From the NCBI RefSeq assembly GCF_026151205.1, contig NC_087079.1:10654635-10718634 (forward strand): 64,000 bases of DNA, read 5' to 3'. The notes beneath the pieces were generated by a model. The model was not told the DNA's origin. It did no database searches and saw only the letters and a list, made by a program, of their open reading frames with translations. This document shows positions 24,001 to 39,000 of this stretch, in pieces. The stretch's first letter is position 1. Each line of letters starts with the position of its first letter. This stretch comes from Bolinopsis microptera (lineage: Eukaryota; Ctenophora; Tentaculata; Lobata; Bolinopsidae). Both the position numbers and the translations under genes were made by a program.

Positions 24001-27000
24001 AGGGGTGTCGAGGAAAGAACCTTCTGTTCTGTTTACTGTTATCAGGGTGATTGTAGTGGAATATCAGGGCGTTTATAATCATGTCCTTTACTGCTAAGTA
24101 GGATTTGAGGACTGGTTCGTTGACAACCTCCTTTGCTATGTAACTCTGGGGCAGCAGCGACCATCTTACACACTGAGGAAGTAAATTGGGAACATGAGTT
24201 ATTGTAGGATTAATTTATATTGTAGGACTAATTTATTTTGTGGGATTACTTTATATTGTGGGATTACTTTATATTGTGGGATTACTTTATAAGTATAAAG
24301 CAACCAGTTTCAGGGGAGTGATTGAATTTGTTGTGAAAATTTTATTTTAAGAATGATTTCCTCTCTCTGGCAACCTTTTATTATTTTATAATTATTTTAC
24401 TAATGATCAGGGATGTGAACACAGGATAGCTGTACTGTTAGCGAAAAACAAAAACCATTCATAAATTGTAGCGGATAATTAAAGTATTATTCGCATCGGG
24501 GGGGGGGGGGGGGGGGGGGGGGCCAATGGCATAAATGGAGAAAATGGAGAATTACTCATAGGTTTTTCCATTTTCTCCATAGAAATAGTCTCCATTTTAT
24601 GCCATTTTATGCCATTTTATGCCATTTTATGCCATTGAAAACCTGAAAAATTTAGAATTTCGAGAAAAATTATTTTAAAAAAAGATATTTTCGGCCAATA
24701 ATGAACAGAGTATCATGAAACATGGAGAAAAGTGGTTTTCAGAAAAACTTTGAAAAATTTTGACTTAGAACATGTTCGGTCCGAGTCATTTACGATACGT
24801 ACTTCCCGTATCGAGAACTCCCGTATCGAGAGCTCCCGATTCCAAGCTCGTGTTGCAAAGGGGAGGCCTGCCTTCCGAGATCGCATTACCTCGAGTCCAA
24901 AATTGTGTATCGAGGGGAAGGTGTGGACTTCGAAAAAACCGAAAAAATATTTTCGGCAAATAATGAACAGGGTAGCATGAAACGTGGAGAAAAGCGGTTT
25001 TCAGAAAAAATTTGAAAAATGCTGACTTAGAAACAAGAAAATGTTCGGTCCGAGTAATTTTCGATACGTACCTCCCGTATCGAGAGCTCCCGATTCCGAG
25101 CTCGTGTTGCAAAGGGGAGGCCTGCCTTCCGAGATCGCATTACCTCGAGTCCAAAATTGTGTATCGAGGGGAAGGTGTGGACTTCGAAAAACCGATAAAA
25201 TATTTTCGGCCAATAATGAACAGAGTATCATGAAACATGGAGAAAAGTGGTTTTCAGAAAAACTTTGAAAAATGTTGACTTAGAAAATGTTCGGTCCGAG
25301 TCATTTTCGATACGTACCTCCCGTATCGAGAGCTCCCGATTCCGAGCTCGTGTTGCAAAGGGGAGGCCTGCCTTCCGAGATCACATTACCTCGAGTCCAA
25401 AATTGTGTATCGAGGGGAAGGTGTGGACTTCGAAAAACCGAAAAAATATTTTCGGCAAATAATGAACAGAGTAGCATGAAACGTGGAGTAAAGCGGTTTT
25501 CAGAAAAAATTTGAAAAATGTTGACCGAAAAAATATTTTCGGCTTAAAATGAATAAGGTAGAACGAAACGTGGAGAAAAGTGTTCTTCAGAAAAACTTTG
25601 AAAAATTTTGACTTAGAAATTACCCCTCGGTACACAATTTTGGACTCGAGGCTTCCCCCTGGTAATGCGATCTCGGAAGGCAGGCCTCCCCTTTGCAACA
25701 CGAGCTCGGAATCGGGAGCTCTCGATACGAGAGGTACGTATCGAGAATGACTCGGGCCGAAAATTTTCTAAGTCAAAATTTTTCAAAGTTTTTCTAAAAA
25801 CCACTTTTCTCCACGTTTCATGCTACCCTCTTCATTATAAGCCGAAAATATTTTTTTGGTTTTTCGGTTTATCGAAGTCTGCACCTACCCCTCGATACAC
25901 AAATTTGGACTCGAGGCTTCCCCTGGTAATGCGATCTCGGAAGGCAGGCCTCCCCTTTGCAACACGAGCTCGGAATCGGGAGCTCTCGACACGAGAGGTA
26001 GTGGTACGTATCGAGAATGACTCGGGCCGAAAATTTTCTAAGTCAAAATGTTTCAAAGTTTTTCTAAAAACCACTTTTCTCCACGTTTCATGCTACCCTC
26101 TTCATTATAAGCCGAAAATATTTTTTTGGTTTTTCGGTTTATCGAAGTCTGCACCTACCCCTCGATACACAAATTTGGACTCGAGGCTTCCCCCTGGTAA
26201 TGCGATCTCGGAAGGCAGGCCTCCCCTTTGCAGTGCGAGCTTGTTTCGACTGTCGAGGATGTAGGTCTCACTTCTCAGTGCCTATTACTCTCCCCTATTA
26301 CTCACTCCTGCTGTAGCCTGTAGAAATAACTTTACACTAGGCTTGAGTAATTATGAGTTTGCCTGAAGTGTGTCTCTACTAACCTAGTAGAAGCATCTAG
26401 TAGCCTACTATGAGCTTTCATAAGCTTGTTACGCCCCTAGTAAGCGTAAATAAACATGTTAGGATGTCCAATTTAGGTGTTAAATGGTGTTAAAGATGAA
26501 ATTTCGAAGACAAAATTCATGGCATAAAATGGAGAAAATGGAGAATTACTCATGGGTTTTTCCATTTTCTCCATAGAAAAAGTCTCCATTTTATGCCATT
26601 TTATGGCAGTTTATGCCATTTTATGCCATTGGCCCCCCCCCCCCCCCTTCGCATCTAGACAAGTAATGCTGTGAAACACATATTTTGCATTCCAAGGGAT
26701 TTAGCAAAGCACATATAATTAATTAAATAATTAACAAAAATCACTGATACATTGAACAAAACTGAACACAAAGATCTCTTATCATGTAGAATTCTTTAAA
26801 ATTAAAAGGTTTAACAGTCTTATATTCAATTAATTGCCCAAAACACTCTAAGAAGCAGCAATTCTAGAAGAAAATTAATGAGGAGGCTTTTTAGCTCATG
26901 CTAATAAATAATGTGGTTTCTTGATTCTAAAATTGATTTTCAGTTCCGTCAAATTATTGCGATCATGAATATTTTAACTGATTTGAATAAAGGTAGTAGT

Positions 27001-30000
27001 AAAAGGGGTAAACATTATGTGACAGTAATTTTCTTGTTCTTTTCTAGAATAAATGAGATTTGTGTACCACGTCGGTCGACGAGTGCGATCTCTCTGTACG
27101 GGACAGTTTTCTTCATACCCATCCTGCTCTTGGTGAAGGCTCTGACATGATCCAGAATCCAGCCCCTAAAAGTTCTCATCCTCCACAAGTACACAAAAGG
27201 GTTGAGCGCAGCGTTGACGGGTGTCAGCACTCTGTAGCTGATGAGCATGAAGTACCAGATGAAAAAGGGACTCGAGGCACCAGAGAGTCCCTTCACCCAG
27301 ACAAAGAAAATATTGTTCAAAAGTTCTGTGAGAAACATGGGAAGATTACAGACAAGGAAGACAGCAGTGAAGATTGTAATTGTGATGGAAATGCGCCTAA
27401 AGTCGTTGTTACCGTTGGCAGACCCCTTTGCCAGAGAGGTGGTGCTCATGACGAAACTAACAAATACAATAACGGAGAGAAGTATTAGATTGACCAGGTT
27501 GATCATGACAAGGGCCATGTACTGCCAATCGGGCGGATCTACAGAGTTAGTCGTTGTGGATGATGCAATCAGAGGAAAGTAGAAGAACTTGGTAACCCCA
27601 GAACCCATGAACACAATTTCCACAGCAAGTATGTACACAGCATATACCGCACACGCCACGAGAACGGCACGTTTCTTGATAGTGAAGAACGGAGCTAAAA
27701 TTGTGATGGTCCTGGTGACGCTGATAACGAGGACCATGAACTGGGAGAAGCGTAGGGTGAAGTAGAAAGGAACATACCATAACCCACATATCGTGTAGTT
27801 CAGGAAGAATTCCAGGGGTTGCCGACCACTCATGAGGGAACATATCACGGGAAGGGTGAGCACGCACGTGCAGGCGTCCACAGCACTGATTACAGTGTAT
27901 AAAATATCTGGGAAGGAGTCCTTTCTCCTGCCCCAGAAGTAGAGAAGAGAGATGATGTTTCCAGGAATTCCGATAAGAAGACACACGATCAGAAGAATCC
28001 CGATTGTTTTATCCGCTGTATCGTTGAACGTGTGACCTAACTTTTCCTCTAGGAGTGTCACGTTTAACACGTGGTAGCTTTTGTCTTCCATCTTGAAGGT
28101 GTATCAATAACTGTACTGTCCTCTAGGTCACGAGGGATCTTGTAACTGGATTCTTATAACCACCTACATAATTAGGGAGATCAGTGCAACAAGAGGTAAA
28201 AAGGTTGAATCCTTTAAAAAATGCGTTCACAATTTAATTTTCGAAATGCATCTGACAAGATATTAGTCTTTCGGACATTTGAACTAGAAATGGAAATAAG
28301 ACGGAAAGGATAACAAATTAAACAGAATATTAATATCGATTATCGGTCTATAGCCGATAGATGTCTAGGAGAATATAAATTAGCGAGGTCAAAGCGACCA
28401 AAATGCATACTGAAAGGGGACAAAAACAACTAACAAAAACGATTCAGCAAGGATATTGTATATTCTGTCAGGGTTCAACACGCTAGAACTTAATAAAACC
28501 TGTCAGCACATTTTAACGGATAATACCAGATTATAATATGGCCAATTATATAATAAGCCTATCTTTCCACACGAAGGGTTTTAACGTTGAATAAATGAAT
28601 TGAAATTGTGGTTAATTAAAAATAAGTTTGTCTCAGCCACAAGATAATTTCAACTATTGCCACAAATTCTCCGAGATTGGAGCATTTTGATTTTAATGTC
28701 AAAAGTATGGCTGTAGGTCTTTGAGAAAGTACTTAAAATAAAAACTCAACTATTAGCAACAAAAAAGTTTACATCACTGGCTTCGTGACCATTTTACTAG
28801 TTTTAAGGAAACCTAAAATTACGTTCTGAAACAATGGAAATGAAAAAAGTTAAGTATATTGGAGGTAAAACTGACAAAATTCTGACCGTAATTAGTTTTA
28901 ACTCTTAAGAAGGAAACCTAAAATTACGGACCATGACAAAAAGTACTGACAAAATCTAGACCGACGGACCGCAGGAGTTTTTATAATCACACACTATTTC
29001 TTAAAAGGAGAAGCTTTTAGCACTGAACTTTCAAATTTCATTAATAAACGTTCATAATTTCATTATATCATATTCTTATTTGATTTAGGATGAAAGTCGG
29101 ACTAGAGAATCACGTGTTCATTTCATAAACAGCTTGCAACTTAAAAGCGACTACAAAGTCAAAAGCAGGCATTATCATCAAAGCTCAAAGAAACTTCTCG
29201 AAGACAAAGAAGCGATTTGAATACTGCGAATGTTATTTTACTTTTAATTTAAACCTCTACCGTTCGCGTTGGCATGTTCGTGAGAGCTGGATCCTCAAAG
29301 GCACACGTTGTCATGATACTGTGCAAATTTTGAGCGACGTCTAGGCAGAATAAAAGCTAGCTGGCCTGATGATTGGGATGGCATTTAAAGTCAATACCTA
29401 AGATGAGAAGTACGGACTCGTTTAGGGGGAAAAGAACGTACTTGTACGCAACTTTGATAAGTCCGACTCATACGACGTACGATTAAGATAGAATTAATTT
29501 TTTTGTTTTTGAATTATTATCATTGCATCGGGGCCGTTGTAAATGTAATTGTTTGTATAATGTAATATGCCGTTCGCGAACAAATTAAACACACAATTCT
29601 TAGATCAGGCAGGCATTTAAATTTAAAGGTAAAACAAAAATTACTAGACGATTTACTTATTCAAACAGCTTGTTTAAAAGCTGTTTTGAAAATGCTCAAT
29701 ATAAGTCCGTAACTTGCGATTTAGAACTCTTCCATTAATTTCTAGAAGGAGAACTTTTCAGAAGAATTAAAAAGTACGTACGATACGAGTAAATTGAAAA
29801 GTCTGACTCATTCGTACTTCTCATCTTAGGTCAATACCGCTAATATTTACGTAGGAGGAATTCCAAGAGGAGCTGAGGTGTTAGATGAGTTAGCTGAGGT
29901 AACTTTTCCCTACTAGTGCGAAGTTTTATGTTTTTTTCAGGCATCCGAATTGACAAAAATTTGCAGATTTCACCAAAACACCTCTACTATGTGTTTAATT

Positions 30001-33000
30001 AAATCATATCGTGAATTGAGCTTAAAGTTTTAAATGGCAAATGCGAGGCGACAAGATGAAATCAAATTAAGTCACAGGGTATCTAAAGACTAAAGACGAA
30101 CTTAACTAACAAACAAAATGAAAGAATTTACAAATTAAATCGTTTGTGTTGTCATTGAGACACTGCTGTTAGTTCAAACAAAGACTGATTTAAACATGAA
30201 TTTCATCAATCCTTTACTCTCACTTTTTACGAGTGTAAGGAGACATAATATGAAAGAAGTTGGAATTAAAAAATTATATGGGGTGAACTTGGGAATAGTG
30301 ATAATATTTATGATCAACACCACTACAACCTATATTACTCAGCTTTAACGTTACAAATTAGGAGCTCTTAGGGAGGGCGTACGACAGAGTCAGTTTGCGG
30401 ATTTCCCTAGACGTCTGTCTGCATAATACATTTCGTCAATAGGTGAAACTTTTAACACGGAGATATCATGCTGAACTTTGCCCTAGTGCGAAGTTTTATG
30501 TCTTTTTCAGGCATCCGAATTCACCGAAACAGCCTCGAAAACCTGCGAAGTCACTTTTCTGTCCACTAAGGTACATGTCCCTTGACTGTCACCGTTCTTG
30601 TCACTGACCCTTTACTTGCTAATTTTCCCCATACTTTTTCATGTACTTAAATCCCCAAACTAAGATCTAACTGCTGCATGACTGATTACGGCACAACAAA
30701 CTCAAATCGTCGCAATAATCATACCTGACAATTGACATATTATCAAATGAATGACTTTAATTAAACGCATATTTTCGTAGACATGTCTACTAAGTAGTGA
30801 GGGCTAAAAACCCACAGTCGCTCCCATGCGAGACCAGTCATCAGACCAAACAATTCCAAGACAGAATAGACTTCTCAAAATCACCTAATCGTATCAACAA
30901 AGGAAGGACGGAAGAGGATCTGTCTAAAGATGCAAGGCATGCATTCCAGTCATTCCTAAAGAAATTGCTCAAGGCACCACTAAGTACATATTATATTTAT
31001 TTTGCTGAACTGAATGCTATGCTATTAATATGTGCATTGGAGAATGAATGGTTCAATCTCCAGATCCCAGGACCCAGATAATTGCTGATGGGTAATAACT
31101 TAATAATTAATGTCTCATAATTGAGGAAATCGTTATGCAACTATTCAATTTCTAATTACTATCGTAGAGCTTTTAGTTATACCAGTATATCTACTAGTAA
31201 AGAGACAACTATAAAAGTTAACCTACTAGAGGAAATAAACTTGCAATCTGGTAACGCAGCTTGAATTTTCCTGGATATGATCATCCAACTTGAATTTTCC
31301 GTGTTCTATTTCCTCTTTTCCTGCGCAGTCAGAATTAATACGATTATTGCAGAATTATATTACAATTTCCTGTTCATAATATATATATAATATATTTACA
31401 GTCAAACCTTTATATCCCGGTATAGAGAGGTTTGACTGCGTATAATTTGTAAAATAGCTTGAACATGCCCTCGCGATCACACAATCATTACACCAACACA
31501 GTCAGGTGCTAACTGCTAAGCAATTATCATGAGCACATCCTCCTGAGCTTCTTTACTGAATCTAACACTAGATTGTTTGACTTATATCCCACTTCCGACT
31601 AATTTAAATTAAAATGCAGCTAAGTATGACACGTAGTTAAACCAGATCTACCCATAATAGCTCTAATTGTAGTGGATTAGATTATTTTATAAATGGCTTG
31701 GTTCACACGATGTTTCGACAAACTAACAGACAATTTACATCATTAATCTGATCAACAAAACGTGGCTGGACAGTAGAGGAGAATCTTGTCAGTTGTTGGC
31801 TTAATTAATTAATTAGTTAATTAGTTAATCAGTTAATAGCCCACCATAATGTTCGCAACCAAAGTAGATGGATCACAAAACCAATAAAAAGTCCTCAATA
31901 GATATTTCTTTATTTTGAAAACTAATTTACAGTAGCCAACAAGTCAGCTTCAGTAAAAATTTAACATAATAAAACAAAAAGACAATGACGATACATTCGA
32001 TTAGAATTAAACTTTTACTATTTACATGATATAATTGAATCATATTGTTCGACAAGTCTTATCACAATAACTGACTACTGACTACTGAGTTGCTTACTTA
32101 GAGCAAATTTATTTTTTCATGGTCCTGTTTCTTGGTGAGCTCGTTTTAAACTATATTAATTCAGAAAAGAGGACAATGGAAACTTAATTAATTTTTTGGA
32201 GACTAATGGAGACTTAATTAATTTCTTTTTCGTATCATGTTATGGAGTTTCTAATTTAATTGAACAGCAGTCCCAATACAATTACTGTGTAATTACTTAA
32301 TTACTAGAGCAAATTAACCAATTGATATAGTTCATTAAGATAGCAGCCAGGTTCATCTGGCTTGAGCCGGGCTCCAATAAAGTCATGGTCAAGAAAAATT
32401 TGTAATTCTATTATAAATTACAGCTAAGAATTTCATTAAACCTTTGTTTTTTAAATTGACAACTAAATTAAAAATGAACAATAAGAAATTAAAAAATAAC
32501 GAAATAACAAAATAAAAAAGTTACAAAATAACAAAATAACAAAGTAACAAAATAAAAAATAACAAAGTAAGCATTAAAGCATTAAAAACACAAGCATCTC
32601 AAGCTAGTCTGATCACGTAATACTACAAATTGGACTAAACTAGCTTTTTAAAACAATGTCAGAAGGGTAGGGTTGTAATCATTCAGATTATAAAATGATA
32701 TTAATGTCATCATCCTCTAATTGCGTATGACACAAAGCTAAAACAGCCGACAAACTGTATTTTGCCTGAAGATGGTTTGGTTAATAGAAAATAATACCGA
32801 CTAATTGGGAACAAACTAAGCTATAAATAAAAAATAAGAGACAGGAGTTGCCCCACGGTAGTAACGAGCCCGTTTAGTAAAATAAAAAGAGAGAAGTTGG
32901 ATGAAAATATCAACGTAAAACGGGTGAATAGTTATTCTAAGCAGAAACTAATGTCTTTATTTACATTGCATGATCCGACGACCGTTCAATTTGTCCAATA

Positions 33001-36000
33001 TCCTTAGTCGAGGATGACTTTTTTGTCATTGTTCACAATAGAAACATTTTTTCATTGTTCAAGAAATTTATTCTTGAAGAGGAAAACAAAGACGAGTTTT
33101 CTCATTTTTGAGTAGCTTTGTAAAATTGCAATTGTAGCGTATATTGGTCGGGAAATGTCAACTACGAACGACAAAGGTCTGCCGAGGTAAATAAGGCTAA
33201 TAAAGCTCCAAACTTCAAGCTGAAATAAACAAATCATGTTTGATTTAGTAAATTAGGAGAGGCAACAAATGAATATCCAGATACACTAATCACTAATCTC
33301 TGTAATCTCCGAACACCGGAAGGGCAGAGGAATAAACCTTGGGAATTTCAGTCACGTGACAACTAGTAGCCAATCAGATTGAAACAAAGCACCGGTGAGC
33401 CAATCATATTACTGGACTGGAATATTTAGTCATGGACTGCTATAGCGAACATGATTGAAAGTTGGTACTATGCCGCCAAAGTGCCGCGACAGTGCCGCGA
33501 CAGTGCCACGACAGTGCCACAAGAGTTCCTCGAGGGTGCCACGAGAGCTAGAGTGCCGCGACAGTGCCATCGGGATCCGGATGTATGACCGTATTATGTA
33601 CAATACTTAAGGTTACATAATGATACCCAATGATAATACTATATCATTACTTTTCATTCATCTGACATGAAGTGTTGAAGATCTTAATTACTTTTATAAT
33701 AATAATAATAATAACGCTTTATTTGTATACCGCTTAGGCCGTATAAGCGACCAAAGTCCCAAAAATGGGGTTGATACTGGCCAACAAAGCGGTGCAGATA
33801 ATTATAGCTTAGTAGTCCCATTTCTAATCAAAATTCAAATTTATAATAATTGTAGATTGAACTTAAAGTCCTGAGTTTTATATCAACAGGAAGCGATGTA
33901 ACATAACCAATTTATTTATTGTTGCTATGTGGTGGCAAGTCCCCATTCACCGCATAAATAAACGGATTCACTGAAAACACGGAACCAAACAGATAACCGC
34001 AGCCTGCGCCCAGAATGATCACTAATCAAAAATATATTCTATGAGTTTATGTAAGCAAAGGTTGCCTTCTGGGAGCCCCCATGCCTTCCTGCTACGGTTT
34101 TTAGTATGCATACTGATCCCATGAAGCTGTGTGTGAACTAATTTAGCGGGCGTCATTAAGGCGTGAGTGCTGTAAATGATGTAAATGTAGAAATTTTACT
34201 TTAAATGACTTGGACCGCTTTAAAAGGTTCCATAACGCGAATAAAAAACAAGAGGCGAATCATATTATTCAGTCGTTATATTCGGGAGCATCTTTTTATC
34301 AAGCTAGCATCTTACTATATATAAAGCGAGACGATATATATGGATGGATCCGTGCCATTTTACTGACACCACGGCATCAACTTTAACGCCACTTTCCGCA
34401 AAAACCGTAAAAGATATACAACTGAAACTTTTTTGACTGGGTCAAATGCCTTTATGGCCTTCAAATCAGCATAAAAAAATAAAATATTGGCCAAGGAATA
34501 AGAATTTTAGTACCCAAAATTTGGACCCCCAAGTGGTGTCAAAAACGCGAATTAAATAGATATTAATTATTTTAGTCTCTTGAGTCTTGACACCACTTTA
34601 GGGTTAGACGGGTTCCTGCTAGTATACAATAATACATAACTAAATAAAGTAAAATCAAACTTTAAAGTTAAAAGTAAATCTTATGAGCGCACGTGTGAGG
34701 ATATTAACAAAATAATGAAATATAAGTAACTAAATTGCACTTAGTCTAACGTGGGCCCATGAGTCCCATCTCTGGTCAACATATTACCTTATACTATTAT
34801 CTATCCATTATCAAGTTTATTGTAGGTATTCGATACAATTTCTAAGAGCAATCTGATGAATGTTGCTTACTTAAGGCCAGGTATACAATGCTCGTGAAAT
34901 TAAGTTAAACTGCACTTAAATTGACAAATTTGCCCATTCCCTACGGACTGCATAAGCAACGTCGCTATCTATCAAACAGAATTCTACTCCGGATGTTTAG
35001 ACAACCTTTGAGTAACGCAAGGTGTGACAATAGTTACCTAAATTAAAGGAAATTAAAATGACTAAGGAGTGTTAGTCTGAGCGCATTAATAATGGGCGTC
35101 TGGCCCAAATTACGCAGTGATAAAAGGCACTAAGGCAGAGTAAAATTATCAAGACACTTCTTCTTTTTCTGATTGGTAGGCGTCGACAGTAAGCCTTCCT
35201 TACGGTGGCTTTCACAACGCGTCCCCATTCTCCATCTCCTGCTGATGGAGAGAGAGACTCCCAAATTATATACCATAAATATATTAAACATAGATATCGA
35301 CAACAGACTCCGAGAGTCTTGAAGTTGTGTTACCACAGCCCCTGGTGCAACCCCGCCGGGTTAACGACGGAGAGACAGGGACTTCCTGGGACGGTATATA
35401 TCAAGACACACTGATACTGTTATTATACTATGAGGCATAAACAATAAGTAGGAGGAACAGTTAGAAGGTAGAACAATAGAATAACGTCGCGTATGTACCG
35501 AGTAAAGGGGGATGTACCGAGTAAAGACTAAAGATGTTAATACTAAAGTACTAAAGACCAGTAAACCTAAATGATCCTCTGGCAGGTAAACCATCGACAA
35601 TGTCATAAGTTTTGTACAGCCGACCTACTATCGATAATTATCGTTCCAATTAGCCATTATTAAACGGATTATTCCTATCGCACAGTAGAACTAACCCTAG
35701 ACATGTGGCACCTTGATAGTGATCAAGCAAAAAAGCGTTGAGAAAGCGGTTTAACTTTAAATATCACAATACGTGATTTGAAAGAATGTCGTAGTTTTAA
35801 CCAAGGCGTGCAATGAAATGACGTAAAAGTTCAAATTACGCCATTAAAATTAAGGCATATGAGAATAAGGATATTATCATGTCAGTCATATGGGTTATGA
35901 CGTCACAGGTGCAGAGAGCCCGCTTTGAAGCATGAATGGCACATAATGATATAATGATAAATATACCATAATACAGAATGATATATAATATAAAATAGAG

Positions 36001-39000
36001 AGTTGCTACTGTTAGGGAAACAATGCAATCATGTAATTTTCTGCATGGTTGGGAATGGGAAATTAGAACAGTCAAAGCCTTGTCAGTTATCATTACGTGA
36101 TTGATGTCTTGTTGGTCACATACCAGGGACAATATAATTATATAATGAGGTATAATTACATAATGAAGTATAATTACATGGCTATGGTAATTTGTTAAAC
36201 TTAATGGTCCAGTCATGGCTGCATCAAGCTGTTCTAGGGGTATTTACTGGAAAATTTTGACCAAGCCCATAATAATGTCTTAAATTTTGCAAAGTTTATC
36301 TCTCCGCTTAAACCATGTCACACTAAAAGGCCAGAGAAAGATGGGATATGGGCAAACTGAGTAGTGACTTCAACACCTGTTTGAAAGCACACGTGAGTCA
36401 CGTGACAAACGAACAATGGGGAAATGGTATTTATGGCGTCAAAACAACTAAACAATGAAGCTGGATTTCAATATTTTGAACCAACAAAGGCCAAGGACAC
36501 ACGACTATTATCATATATGACCAAATAAACAAATTATGACCAATTAAACCAATTAAACCAACAATACTTTTACAATTCTTAAAATAGAAATGGATTAAGA
36601 ATGATAAATATCTATCCAGAAATTAAACCTGAACGGTAACACCTATCCTCAGCCGATCTTTAAAATATTTTTTCGTTGCTTTAGTAGGCGATGGTTCATA
36701 TTCCGACAAAGCGATGGCCGATGAGTCGATAGAGAAGGATAGGAGTCATGATTGAGCGTAAAAAGGGTAACTTAAGGGGACATATACAAAAAGCTTTTAT
36801 GTCCCGAACAGGCTGTAACTTCATATTAAGTAAGTATACATCAAAACAATAAGATTTGATACATTAAAAATTATTTTTGAGGACCCGCACTTTCGAAAAA
36901 ATAAATATTTTCTTTTTCGAAAGTTTTGAAAATTTTGAAAAGTCTGTCACTGTTATACCGATATTTCAGTCGTTTTTAAAGTTTTTTGGCTGATTTTTTT
37001 ACTGAACATTACTTACACTCTGTACAAGAAGTCCTTCAAAGGATTTTATAATTAAAATATAGATGACGAAGTTACAGACCAAACAAGGTCGAAAGAAGCA
37101 AAATTGAAATTTTTGTAAAAATCAAAGTTGTATATTTTACCATTCACCCAGGTCATAAGATATCGCTTTAAAAATTCTTGTGAGTGTAGTTGATGATCAT
37201 ATCCAACTTTTTGGAACAGGATTTCTCTCAGTTTTGAGTTTTAAGGTAGGAAATGTGGCCTAAACGACTTAGTAAAATTCATCGTAAAAGAGGGCCAAAC
37301 ATGGCAGATTTAAGGCTTAAAATGCCTATAACTTAAAAAGTATCAGTTTTTTGAAATAATTTTTACAGAAACGTAATCAGCTTGAGAAGACGAATCTTTT
37401 AGTACCAAATAGGTGAGTTTAGAAGACAAATTGTCTTAAATAGTTTTCTAGCTCGAACACAAGGGTCCCCCCTTGTATAAATTTGGTACAAATTGTACAC
37501 ATTTTTTTACAAATTTTGTGTCTTTAATTATTATAAATTTGGTACTAAAAGATTCGTCTTACCAAGCTGATTACGATCCTGTAAAAATTATTTCAAAAAA
37601 ACTGATACTTTTTGAGTTATAGGCATTTTAAGCCTTAAATCTGCCATGTTTGGCCCTCTTTTACGATGAATTTTACTAAGTCGTTTAGGCCACATTTCCT
37701 ACCTTAAAACTCAAAACTGAGAGAAATCCTGTTCCAAAAAGTTGGATATGATCATCAACTACACTCACAAGAATTTTTAAAGCGATATCTTATGACCTGG
37801 GTGAATGGTAAAATATACAACTTTGATTTTTACAAAAATTTCAATTTTGCTTCTTTCGACCTTGTTTGGTCTGTAACTTCGTCATCTATATTTTAATTAT
37901 AAAATCCTTTGAAGGACTTCTTGTACAGAGTGTAAGTAATGTTCAGTAAAAAAATCAGCCAAAAAACTTTAAAAACGACTGAAATATCGGTATAACAGTG
38001 ACAGACTTCTCAAAATTTTCAAAATTTTCGAAAAAGAAAATATTTATTTTTTCGAAAGTGCGGTTCCTCAAAATTAATTTTTAATGTATCAAATCTTATT
38101 GTTTTAATGTATACTTTCTTAATATGAAGTTACAGCCTGTTCGGGACATAAAAGCTTTTTGTATATGTCCCCTTAAGGATGCGATAGAAGCCGTATTTAA
38201 TGTTTAAATTGCGTGTTGATAACACATTGTATCTACCTATCTACACACTGTCAGTATATCTGAGCTCAATGATGTTTTAAATCTTCATTAGATTCGTTGA
38301 TTGTTTAATAGCTCTTAATTATAAAAGACAGCAATAACTCCTTAATAGCTCTAATGTTCTAATTGCTCATTAATTAAATGTATTATAAGATCCAGAATGT
38401 AAAGCTTACATCCAGCCTTTCACCCTACTACAATCTTTGTCCATGTTTCCATGGTACTCAATGTACGTAAGAAAAATTTCAATGATCTGCTTCAATGAGA
38501 TTTTATAAACTAAACGAAAAAAATGTGTCCTAAAAAAAGAGGAAACGAATGCTAAGTATCACGGAATAAATAGAGGTAGAACTGAGACAAACACACACCT
38601 GTGTGACTAATTTAACTTTCACTATTGGTGGGTAATAGAGTAATAGGTACTGATGTGACTCTTAAATCTTGGAGAGAGTAGTAAGGTGCGAATCTCTCAA
38701 TACTCCCTGAAAGTGTACGGCTAACTCAAATGATTTGTTATAATATAAAGTTTTGTTAGAGTTATTTAAAAATTATAGTAATAGGTAGTAGGTACCAACG
38801 ATAATTTCAGAAGGCAGATCAGCTGAAACAAGCAAGAATACAGGCCACAGTGGTTTTGTACGTACACACTGAAAGACCTGCCCAAATTGTACCTCTGTGG
38901 TGCCTATCTGTGTAAATCTAATTTAAAGTGTATTAGGCACAGCGATTACGAGACAGAAATAACACTCTATGGTATGTAGGGCCCTGGACCAGTCGCCCGA

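Noticed and set aside
23843..24097. Three overlapping Lys/Thr/Gln-rich open frames
   Set aside because: They come from the 20-bp tandem repeat; only the minus-strand segment above 24037 is a real KLHL exon.
24732..26264. Several 60-200 codon open frames on both strands
   Set aside because: They repeat the same peptide in shifted copies and are translations of the 250-bp tandem unit, not genes.
30797..31081. 94-codon frame
   Set aside because: No homology recognised, no splice context, ordinary for chance in this length.
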